DNA from: Saccharicrinis sp963675435
GTDB taxonomy: Bacteria; Bacteroidota; Bacteroidia; Bacteroidales; Marinilabiliaceae
Assembly: GCA_963675435.1 (NCBI GenBank)
Contig: OY776216.1
Coordinates: forward strand, 1,984,001-2,048,000
Direction: 5' to 3'
DNA: 64,000 nucleotides
Part shown: in pieces, positions 18,370 to 25,874 of the stretch
How the letters are laid out: each line of letters starts with the position of its first letter
How positions within the stretch are numbered: the stretch's first letter is position 1
Made by a program: the position numbers and the translations under genes
The notes under the pieces: model-generated
Database searches by the model: none
What the model was told of the DNA's origin: nothing
The model's input: the letters and a program-made list of their open reading frames with translations, nothing else

Positions 18370-20124
18370 ATGAAACTCAAAAATATATACCATAAGTTTA
18401 ATTTAAATAATATAAAGGTTAGTAAGCGATTAATTATTAGCTTCTCAATTCTAATCTTATTTATGCTTATTGTTGGAACATTTGGTGTTTTAACAATAAA
18501 GAGTACTCAGGAAGGATCAATAATACAAGGATATATCGAGAATGTAATATCTGATGTTCGTGTAGTAAACGAGCATAACATAGCCTATCGTTTTGATAGA
18601 AATGATTATCGCCCGGATATCATCAGAGAAAAGGTTGGTTTGGCTGTTGAAGTTTTAGAAGAGCTTAAACCATATGTTCCAGATTTACTTCTGAATAGAT
18701 ATGACTCTGTTTATGCTGATATTGTCAGTCTTACTGATTTCTCAGAAGATTATTTTAAATCTTCTTTACGATACGATAGTTTAGTTACCCGGGGATTGGA
18801 ATTGGAAGAGGAAATAACAGTAACATTCGAACAATTTTCCGTTTCCGGGTTAAAAAAAATGAAGATTAAAGAAAACTTAAATCAAATTCATGTAGAGTTA
18901 ATTCGTCATCTTTTACATCAAGGGGTTTATAAAGATATGGAGCCTCTTAATAAGGCTTACGAACAAATTGTAAAACAATCTCAAGAGTATGGTCGCCTGG
19001 GTAAACTCTCAAATCAGACAATTGAACTAGGACAAACAATTAATCAATTTAAAGAGATTCATACACATGCAGGCTGGGTTAATTGGAAAATTGAAAATGT
19101 ATCATTTAATGCGATATCAAGTCTCGATATTATTTCAGAACGTTTTAAAAGTTTTTTAGATAGTGAATTAAGACAAAATATTATCATCATTATATCAACG
19201 GTAATTATTTCATTTTTATTTGCTGTTATTATAGCCTTTTTGATCATACGTTCGATAAATTCCGGATTAAAAGAGGTAATGGTTATTTCAGAGCAAATAG
19301 CAAAAGGAGATTTATCCTTAAATACATTAAATAATAGTTGTCAACGTACAGATGAATTTGGGCGATTAAAGGAACAGTTTTCTGTAATGTTACAGTCATT
19401 GCGTAATAATGTTAATAGCTTACTTAATATGTCTAATATCCTTGAAAATACAGGGAATGTTATGTTTAAAAGTGCCCAGCAAATTTCAAATAATGCCAAT
19501 GGACAGGCTGCATCAGTAGAGGAAATTAGTGCCACTCTTGATGAAATCGCTATGGACATAAATAGTAATGCTGAGAATGCTAATAAGACGAAACTACTAT
19601 CAAAAAGCTCAATGCAGTTTGTTGAAAAAATGGATGAACGTAATCAATTAATCATTGAAAAATCGATGCAAATTGAACGGGAGTCAGAAACCGTTACTGG
19701 CATAGCTGTTCAAACCAATATTTTAGCATTAAATGCGGCTGTTGAAGCTGCAATTGCAGGTGTTTCAGGTCGGGCTTTTGGTGTTGTTGCTGCAAAAGTT
19801 AAAGAATTAGCGGATATTAGTAAAAATGCATCAGATCAAATCATCATGTTGTCAAAGGAAGGTGTGGAATATTCTAATGAGGGAGGACGGATAGTTAAAA
19901 AAGTGCTTCCAAGTTTACGACAGATTGATGAAAAAATTGATGAAGTAGCTTTAGCTACAAATGAGCAGCGTTATAAATCGGAGCAAATAATTAAAGCTCT
20001 GCATAACCTTAACGAACTATCGCAAATAAATGCAACACAATCAGAGGAATTATCAGCCAGTTCTGAAGAACTAAAAGAGCATGCTGTATCATTAAAAAAG
20101 CAGGTTGATTTTTTTACTCTGTAA
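18370..20124 (+). CDS. Methyl-accepting chemotaxis-type receptor
   Basis: The 584-residue protein has a transmembrane helix at ~20-46, a helical sensor region (~47-270), a second transmembrane helix at ~272-296, a HAMP domain and a C-terminal coiled-coil signalling domain with the hairpin core QTNILALNAAVEAA (~446-465). Such receptors normally control a CheA kinase through CheW. At the tip, four usually conserved charged positions are changed compared with the E. coli Tsr pattern: EAAR to EAAI, AGE to AGV, and GEVR to AKVK. Coupling to CheA may therefore be altered. It sits inside PUL 1 between GH43 and GH2, so it may sense a glycan-related signal. No che genes are in the window. Confidence 0.9.
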   Translation: MKLKNIYHKFNLNNIKVSKRLIISFSILILFMLIVGTFGVLTIKSTQEGSIIQGYIENVISDVRVVNEHNIAYRFDRNDYRPDIIREKVGLAVEVLEELKPYVPDLLLNRYDSVYADIVSLTDFSEDYFKSSLRYDSLVTRGLELEEEITVTFEQFSVSGLKKMKIKENLNQIHVELIRHLLHQGVYKDMEPLNKAYEQIVKQSQEYGRLGKLSNQTIELGQTINQFKEIHTHAGWVNWKIENVSFNAISSLDIISERFKSFLDSELRQNIIIIISTVIISFLFAVIIAFLIIRSINSGLKEVMVISEQIAKGDLSLNTLNNSCQRTDEFGRLKEQFSVMLQSLRNNVNSLLNMSNILENTGNVMFKSAQQISNNANGQAASVEEISATLDEIAMDINSNAENANKTKLLSKSSMQFVEKMDERNQLIIEKSMQIERESETVTGIAVQTNILALNAAVEAAIAGVSGRAFGVVAAKVKELADISKNASDQIIMLSKEGVEYSNEGGRIVKKVLPSLRQIDEKIDEVALATNEQRYKSEQIIKALHNLNELSQINATQSEELSASSEELKEHAVSLKKQVDFFTL

Positions 20125-20138
20125 AGTAAATTTCTTTA

Positions 20139-20308
20139 AACCCGGATTATGTATTAGAACTTCGTAATGAACATTGAAAGTGCCATAAAACAAGGCTTTA
20201 CTAAAACGAGGCATAGCATCGTTCTGGTGAGTTGAAGTGAAGTAACGAAGTGTCTTGTTTTGAAGTAATTTCAATGTGTAATAGATGGTCTAATGCATAT
20301 TGCGGGTT
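20139..20308. repeat. 170-bp nested palindromic (MITE-like) element
   Basis: The outer arms AACCCGGATTATGTATTAGA (20139-20158) and the complement of 20289-20308 match at 17 of 20 positions. Inside them, a second pair of arms (ACATTGAAA at 20171-20179 and TTTCAATGT ending at 20277) surrounds further complementary sequence containing AAAACAAG. There is no gene inside. It fills the gap between the chemoreceptor and GH2. It could be a MITE, another dispersed Bacteroidota repeat, or a folded RNA terminator. Confidence 0.7.
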
Positions 20309-20340
20309 AAATATTTAATAACTATCATAAGTAATAATAA

Positions 20341-23300
20341 ATGCGAATCAATCCAAAAAAATTATTGATGGGAGCGATGCTCTTGGGATCAATAACTTCT
20401 TGTACCAAATATAAAAGTTATAAAGATATTGCATGGGAAGAGAAAGCTCCGGCAGATTGGGAAAATCAGGAAGTCTTTGAAATTAATAAAGAAGCTCCAA
20501 GAGCATGGTTTATTCCATTTGCCAGTCAACAGGAAGTTGATCGTGATAATATTTGGAATTCTTCATTAATTCATTCGCTTAATGGAGACTGGTTATTTCA
20601 TCTATCAACAAAACCAACTGAAAGACCTTATTATTTCTTTAAGGACGATTTTGATACCCGCGAATGGAAAACAATAAAGGTTCCATCTAATTGGGAGTGT
20701 GAGGGATTTGAGTATCCGATCTACACTAATGTAAAATATCCTCATGAAAAAACACCTCCAACTATACAAGATTTCTATAATCCTGTGGGATCTTACAAGC
20801 GTACATTTACTATTCCTTCAAACTGGAACCAAAAAGAAGTGTATTTGCATTTTGGAGCCGCTGGTTCAGCAGTTTATGTTTGGGTGAACGAACAACAAGT
20901 TGGTTATTTTGAAGATTCAAAAACGCCTTCGGAGTTCAATATTACAAAGTATCTTAAACCAGGAGAAAATACCTTAGCAGTTGAAATATTTAAATGGAGC
21001 GATGCAAGCTATCTTGAAGACCAGGATTTTTGGCGTTTAGCCGGAATAACACGTGATGTGTATTTGATGGCCCGTAATACGCAGCATATTCGTGATTTTA
21101 GAGTTAAGTCAGGACTTAAGGATGATTATCGTACAGGGACATTTGATTTATCTGTTGAATTAACACAAATCACTAAAGAAAATACGGCTAAAGTAGAAGC
21201 TGTTCTGAAGTACGCTGGAAATGAGATAAAATCTTTTAGCGAAATAGCCAATCATAAATTTGTAAACTTTTCTTACGAATTACCTGAAGTTCTTCAATGG
21301 TCAGCCGAAATACCAAACTTATATAATCTTGAAATCACGTTAAAAGATGCAAGCGATAATGTAATTGAGGTTGTGCGTCAGGATGTTGGTTTTCGTCGTG
21401 TAGAAATAAAAGATAAACAACTTTTAGTAAATGGTAAATATGTATATATCAAAGGTGTTAATTTACACGAACATCATGATATCAATGGCCATGTGATTGA
21501 CGAGGCTACCATGTTAAAGGATATATCTGTAATGAAGAGCCATAATATTAATGCTGTTCGTACATCTCATTATCCACAGCAAGAGCGATGGTATGAGCTT
21601 TGTAACCAATACGGGCTTTATCTTGTTGATGAAACTAATATCGAATCTCATGGTATGGGTTATGGCGACGAATCTTTAGCTAAAGATACTACCTGGAAAG
21701 CTGCACATCTTTATCGTACAAAAAATATGTTCGAAAGGGATAAAAATCAACCATCTATAGTAATCTGGTCATTAGGTAACGAAGCGGGTAATGGTGTTAA
21801 TTTCGATGCAACACATGATTACTTGAAAAGTGTGGATCTAAGTCGTCCGGTCCAGTACGAACAGGCACATGGTGGTCGAAATACGGATATAATGTGCCCT
21901 ATGTATATGCGTATTCCCGACATGATTAAATATATAAAAGATGGTGGTGACAAACCATTGATTCAGTGCGAATATGCTCATGCAATGGGTAATAGTGTTG
22001 GTAATTTAAAGGATTACTGGGATGTTATTGAAGCCGAACCACAAATGCAAGGTGGATTTATATGGGACTGGGTTGATCAGGGTTTATTGACAACAAATGA
22101 TAAAGGAGAAAAATTCTGGGCATATGGTGGGGACTTTGGACCTGATACTGTGCCAAGCGATGGTAATTTTTGTTTAAATGGATTGGTTGATCCAGACAGA
22201 GCAATTAAGCCTCATTTGTTAGAAGTAAAAAAGATATATCAGTATATTAAATTCAATGCTGTAGATTTAACCAAAGGGATTGTTTCCATAAAAAATACTT
22301 ATGCTTTTATAAATACAGATAAATTTGTTTTTACTTATGAGGTAAAGGGTAATGGCAAAGTTGTTAAAACCGGAACTATGGACAAGCTTAATTTGTTACC
22401 GGATCAACAACGAAATATAAACTTAGATATTTCTTTTAAACCTGAAGCTAATACGGAATATTTCCTTAATGTTTATGCTAAAATAAGAGAAAATAATTGG
22501 AGTGTTTCTACAGGTACTGTATTAGCTAAAGAACAATTTGAATTGCCTGTTTTTATTAAAGAAGATGATAAAAATAGTGATGAGGGAGAATTAAAGTTAA
22601 CAGATGGTGGTTCTGAAACAATAATTTCAGGAACTTCATTTGAGATTACTTTTGATAAGTCCAAAGGCTTATTGAAATCTTATAAAGTGAATGGTAAGGA
22701 AATGATCCAGGATGGATTGTTGCCAAACTTTTGGCGTGCTCCAATTGATAACGATTTTGGAAATAGACTTGATAAGCGGGCTCGCGTATGGCGTAAGGCC
22801 GGACAGAATAGAATTTTGGTTTCTAAAAAAGTGAATTCGGTTAATGCTTCTCATGTAATAATAAATTACGAGTATAATCTTTATAACGAAGAAAAAGAGG
22901 TTATTGCTGTTTACAAAACGAACTATGGAATTTATGCCAACGGAGCCATAGAGGTTGATAATGCATTTAAAATGGTTAAAAATGATTTACCTGAGATTCC
23001 TCGCATGGGAATGAATCTTGTGATGCCAAAAGAATTTGATCAAGTAGAGTGGCTGGGAAGAGGACCTGAAGAATCTTATATCGATCGTAAATCATTTGCA
23101 TTTGTTGATGTTTATTCGGGAAGTGTAGCTGATTTGTATTGGGCTTATATTCGTCCACAAGAAAATGGAAATAAAACAGATGTTCGATGGATAAAGATTT
23201 GTAATCAAGATGGATTAGGATTGATGTTTAAAGGTAAACAGCTATTAGAAGTTTCTGCTCATCATCAGATAATGGAAGATTTTGAATCACCTGAACGTAC

Positions 23301-23502
23301 AGACGGTCGTCAGGTAGATGGAAAACCGGTAGTAAATCGTCATACTTGTGATGTACCTATACGTGATCTTACTTCTGTAAATATTGATCTGGGCCAAATG
23401 GGTGTTGGCGGTGATGATAGTTGGGGTGCATGGACTCATGATCAGTACCGATTGACTAAGAAAGAATATTCGTATGGATTTTGGATAAAACCCATCCAAT
23501 AG
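20341..23502 (+). CDS. GH2 beta-galactosidase, LacZ type (PUL 1)
   Basis: The 1053-residue protein has a lipoprotein signal ending GSITSC. Its layout is typical of large LacZ-type GH2 enzymes: a sugar-binding N-terminal domain (~50-240), an Ig-like domain (~245-350), a TIM barrel (~355-640) with acid/base Glu481 in SLGNEAGNG and nucleophile Glu544 in IQCEYAHAMGNS, and a C-terminal beta-galactosidase small-chain domain (~770-1050). It hydrolyses terminal beta-galactosides, here probably in the periplasm. It is the last gene of PUL 1 and is followed by a terminator. Activity on other beta-glycosides is possible. Confidence 0.93.
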   Translation: MRINPKKLLMGAMLLGSITSCTKYKSYKDIAWEEKAPADWENQEVFEINKEAPRAWFIPFASQQEVDRDNIWNSSLIHSLNGDWLFHLSTKPTERPYYFFKDDFDTREWKTIKVPSNWECEGFEYPIYTNVKYPHEKTPPTIQDFYNPVGSYKRTFTIPSNWNQKEVYLHFGAAGSAVYVWVNEQQVGYFEDSKTPSEFNITKYLKPGENTLAVEIFKWSDASYLEDQDFWRLAGITRDVYLMARNTQHIRDFRVKSGLKDDYRTGTFDLSVELTQITKENTAKVEAVLKYAGNEIKSFSEIANHKFVNFSYELPEVLQWSAEIPNLYNLEITLKDASDNVIEVVRQDVGFRRVEIKDKQLLVNGKYVYIKGVNLHEHHDINGHVIDEATMLKDISVMKSHNINAVRTSHYPQQERWYELCNQYGLYLVDETNIESHGMGYGDESLAKDTTWKAAHLYRTKNMFERDKNQPSIVIWSLGNEAGNGVNFDATHDYLKSVDLSRPVQYEQAHGGRNTDIMCPMYMRIPDMIKYIKDGGDKPLIQCEYAHAMGNSVGNLKDYWDVIEAEPQMQGGFIWDWVDQGLLTTNDKGEKFWAYGGDFGPDTVPSDGNFCLNGLVDPDRAIKPHLLEVKKIYQYIKFNAVDLTKGIVSIKNTYAFINTDKFVFTYEVKGNGKVVKTGTMDKLNLLPDQQRNINLDISFKPEANTEYFLNVYAKIRENNWSVSTGTVLAKEQFELPVFIKEDDKNSDEGELKLTDGGSETIISGTSFEITFDKSKGLLKSYKVNGKEMIQDGLLPNFWRAPIDNDFGNRLDKRARVWRKAGQNRILVSKKVNSVNASHVIINYEYNLYNEEKEVIAVYKTNYGIYANGAIEVDNAFKMVKNDLPEIPRMGMNLVMPKEFDQVEWLGRGPEESYIDRKSFAFVDVYSGSVADLYWAYIRPQENGNKTDVRWIKICNQDGLGLMFKGKQLLEVSAHHQIMEDFESPERTDGRQVDGKPVVNRHTCDVPIRDLTSVNIDLGQMGVGGDDSWGAWTHDQYRLTKKEYSYGFWIKPIQ

Positions 23503-23524
23503 TGTTTTTAATGTTAATACTTTT

Positions 23525-23559
23525 AAAGACTGTTCTCCTATAGAGGGCAGTCTTTTTTT
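23525..23559 (+). terminator. Rho-independent terminator after GH2
   Basis: A hairpin with stem AAGACTG / CAGTCTT and a GC-containing inner part (TCTC...GAG) is followed by a run of seven T. It marks the 3' end of PUL 1. Confidence 0.85.
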
Positions 23560-23675
23560 ATAACTGATTTAAATGATGTAAATATTGTGTGATATTTTGG
23601 TAGCACTAGTAATGCAACACATAATGATACCTATTATCCATTAACTTCATGGATAATTCAAATCATTTTCTACTC

Positions 23676-24034
23676 AATCAAAAGTAGGGAAATGTTATTT
23701 TAATAAGTAATATGATATCAAATAAATTATTAAAAATAGGCTTAAAAATCATGAGAAACCTTCTGAAACCCTTAACAGGACGGGTTTTAAACCTACAGGA
23801 CGGGTTAAAAACCTACAGGACGGGTTTTAAACTTACAGGACATGCTTAAGATCTACAGGACGGCATTTTCAGGTTACAGGATCAACCCAAAGTCTATTTT
23901 TTTTGATTTTAAACCTACAGGATGGTACTTTTTATTTACAGGACGGTATTATAGCATTACAGGAGCAGGCTTTATACCTACAGGAGTATCCTCTATACCT
24001 ACAGGAGGGTAATATAATGTTACAGGATAAGAGT
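23676..24034. repeat. 358-bp long repeat, copy 2
   Basis: It matches 410-767 over its full length in the same orientation, with about five substitutions and one extra A. The same 12 ACAGGA units with 20/21-bp spacing and the same 41-bp gap are present. Together the two copies enclose all of PUL 1 from HTCS to GH2. Confidence 0.9.
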
Positions 24035-24082
24035 TATTAACCTCTTTTTTAGTATTGTTTGATGTTAGCTATTTCAATTTAG

Positions 24083-25541
24083 GGAATGTTCAAAATTCTG
24101 TGTCATAGTTTGTTTATATGTTCATTTATTTTTTGGAATCAATATCAAAAGCCTTAAAGGTTAAATAAAGATTCATACAAGAGCAACCGAGGTACGAGGT
24201 TGTTTATATACTCTTGTTTGATTCTATATTTAACCTACCTTTGCTTTTTTATATTGATAGCTAGTGATTTATTCCACATCTATCTTCAAACTTTATTATT
24301 AATTGTTGTTGAACTTCTCCCCAATAAGGAGGCTTTGAAATCCAATTTTCGCTTATTGTTTTGGAGGCCATAAATAATAGTTTCAAGAGTGCTTTATCAC
24401 CTGAAAATGCACCCTTTGTTTTAGTATATTTTCGTAGTTGTCTATTAAAACCTTCAATTATATTTGTTGTATACATGATTCGCCTAATGTCTTTTGAATA
24501 GTCAAAAAAACGGGTTAAATGCAACCAGTTTGTCCTCCATGATTTAATAATTAAGGGGTATTTTGTGTTCCATTGTGCCTCAAACTCATCCATCGCAATT
24601 TCGGCTGCATCAATATTAGGTGCTTGATACACCTTTTTGAGCCCATTAATTACTAATTGATTATTCTTGTGCGAGACGTACTTTAAACTATTTCTAAGCT
24701 GGTGAATGATGCATAATTGAACATCTGTCATTGGAAAAATAGACTCTATAGCTTGTGTAAAACCAGAAAGATTGTCCATACACGCAATTAGTATATCATT
24801 AACCCCTCTGCTTTGTATGTCTTCTAATACTGATAACCAAAAACGGGCACTCTCCTTCTGCCCAATGTACAAGCCAAGGATATCTTTCTTACCATACATA
24901 TCATAGCCAAGAATAATATATACAGCCTTTTTTACAGTCACATTATCTTCTCGTACGCTAAAATGTAAGGCATCCAACCATATGATTGAATAAATAGATT
25001 CCAGTTGCCTGTTCTTCCAACGCTCAAGATCAGGCATGATACGGTCTGTAATCTCACTTATTTTACCTTTTGATATAGATGTCCCGTATAAGTCTTCCAG
25101 ATAATCCTGAATATCTTTGTAGCTCATACCTTTACTATACAAGGAAATAATTTTTTCTTGTAAAGCATCTCCTAAAAAGGTTTGTTGCTTTTCAACTATT
25201 TGGGGGGTAAATGTGCCATTGCGGTCCCTTGGAGTATTTAGCTCAAAGGAACCTTGTTCACTCTTCATTTTCTTGGGAGTGGTCCCGTTCTTACGGTTTA
25301 CTTTTGACTGATTATCATTTGAGCGCTCTTCATGTATATGAATGTCTAGTTCTGCTTTCATTGCACTCTCTAAGAGATCCTTTATCATGGGAAGCATTAC
25401 ATTATCTGCCCCACTTAAACCTTTACCCTCTCGAATCCCTTGTATCGCTGCTTCTTTAAACTTTTCGTAATCAAATTCTTTTGTCATGATGCAAAGTTAT
25501 TGTCTTTTTAATTTCTCATGACACAGAGTTATGAACACTCT
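24083..25541 (-). mobile_element. IS256-family insertion sequence, ~1.46 kb
   Basis: Imperfect terminal inverted repeats frame one transposase gene: GGAATGTTCAAAATTCTGTG from 24083, and the complement of the region ending at 25541, which reads AGAGTGTTCATAACTCTGTG. The likely 8-bp flanks (CAATTTAG and CAATTCAA) match at only six positions, so the target duplication is decayed or the ends are off by a base. The ends are therefore approximate. Confidence 0.82.
24261..25487 (-). CDS. IS256-family (mutator-type) transposase
   Basis: The 408-residue protein has the IS256/Mutator catalytic pattern: a first Asp in IIWLDALHF, a second Asp in ACMDNLSGF followed by QLCIIHQLRNSLK, and the Glu in YTTNIIEGFNRQLRK. 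An N-terminal DNA-binding region includes SKGMSYKDIQDYLEDLYG. The frame is intact. It moves its own element and has no expected role in the neighbouring sugar loci. Confidence 0.96.
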   Translation of the reverse strand: MTKEFDYEKFKEAAIQGIREGKGLSGADNVMLPMIKDLLESAMKAELDIHIHEERSNDNQSKVNRKNGTTPKKMKSEQGSFELNTPRDRNGTFTPQIVEKQQTFLGDALQEKIISLYSKGMSYKDIQDYLEDLYGTSISKGKISEITDRIMPDLERWKNRQLESIYSIIWLDALHFSVREDNVTVKKAVYIILGYDMYGKKDILGLYIGQKESARFWLSVLEDIQSRGVNDILIACMDNLSGFTQAIESIFPMTDVQLCIIHQLRNSLKYVSHKNNQLVINGLKKVYQAPNIDAAEIAMDEFEAQWNTKYPLIIKSWRTNWLHLTRFFDYSKDIRRIMYTTNIIEGFNRQLRKYTKTKGAFSGDKALLKLLFMASKTISENWISKPPYWGEVQQQLIIKFEDRCGINH

Positions 25542-25577
25542 CAATTCAAGAAGACTTATGCTTTTACAAACATACAG

Positions 25578-25757
25578 CCTCAGTTCGATTAAAATTTCAA
25601 AATTCAGATTGCCCTAAAAAGCTAATCTTATTCCGCCTATAAACAGCGATCTTCTGCCTAAAAATTCTTCAAAATAGCCCGCTATTCTTTCTGAATTTTT
25701 AATTGAATCTCATTATTTGTAAGCGGTCTGAATCTGAAATTTCATGTCGAACTGAGG
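25578..25757. repeat. 180-bp MITE-like element with 11-bp perfect inverted ends
   Basis: The ends CCTCAGTTCGA (25578-25588) and TCGAACTGAGG (25747-25757) are perfectly complementary. Complementarity extends inward (AAATTTC...CAGATT against AATCTGAAATTT). The inside has no reading frame of note. No clear target duplication is seen. Confidence 0.72.
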
Positions 25758-25805
25758 TTATTATTAAATCAATGAATAGTTACAGTAATAGGCGATAAGT
25801 TTTAC

Positions 25806-25846
25806 AAAAAAAGAAAAGCTCCCTGCAGTTATGCAAGAAGCTTTTC
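25806..25846 (-). terminator. Rho-independent terminator after GH3
   Basis: Read on the minus strand, the stem GAAAAGCT / AGCTTTTC (25813-25846), with an inner TTGCA/TGCA pairing, is followed by a run of T. It lies just beyond the GH3 stop codon. Confidence 0.85.
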
Positions 25847-25874
25847 CAATATATATAATGTGTTTCAGCATCGA

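Larger units (their letters stand above)
23503..24260. other. Intergenic region: terminator, long repeat copy 2, IS left end
   Basis: This 758-bp stretch lies between GH2 and the IS256 transposase. It contains the GH2 terminator, the second 358-bp repeat, a ~50-bp spacer, and the left end of the IS256 element. Inside the IS end (about 24178-24225) a nested inverted repeat (CAAGAG...CTCTTG around CAACC...GGTTG) may terminate the transposase transcript. No gene was found. Confidence 0.7.
25488..25874. other. Intergenic region: IS right end, MITE-like palindrome, terminator
   Basis: This 387-bp stretch holds the right end of the IS256 element (to ~25541), the 180-bp palindromic element at 25578-25757, and the GH3 terminator at 25806-25846. 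No gene was found. Confidence 0.7.
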
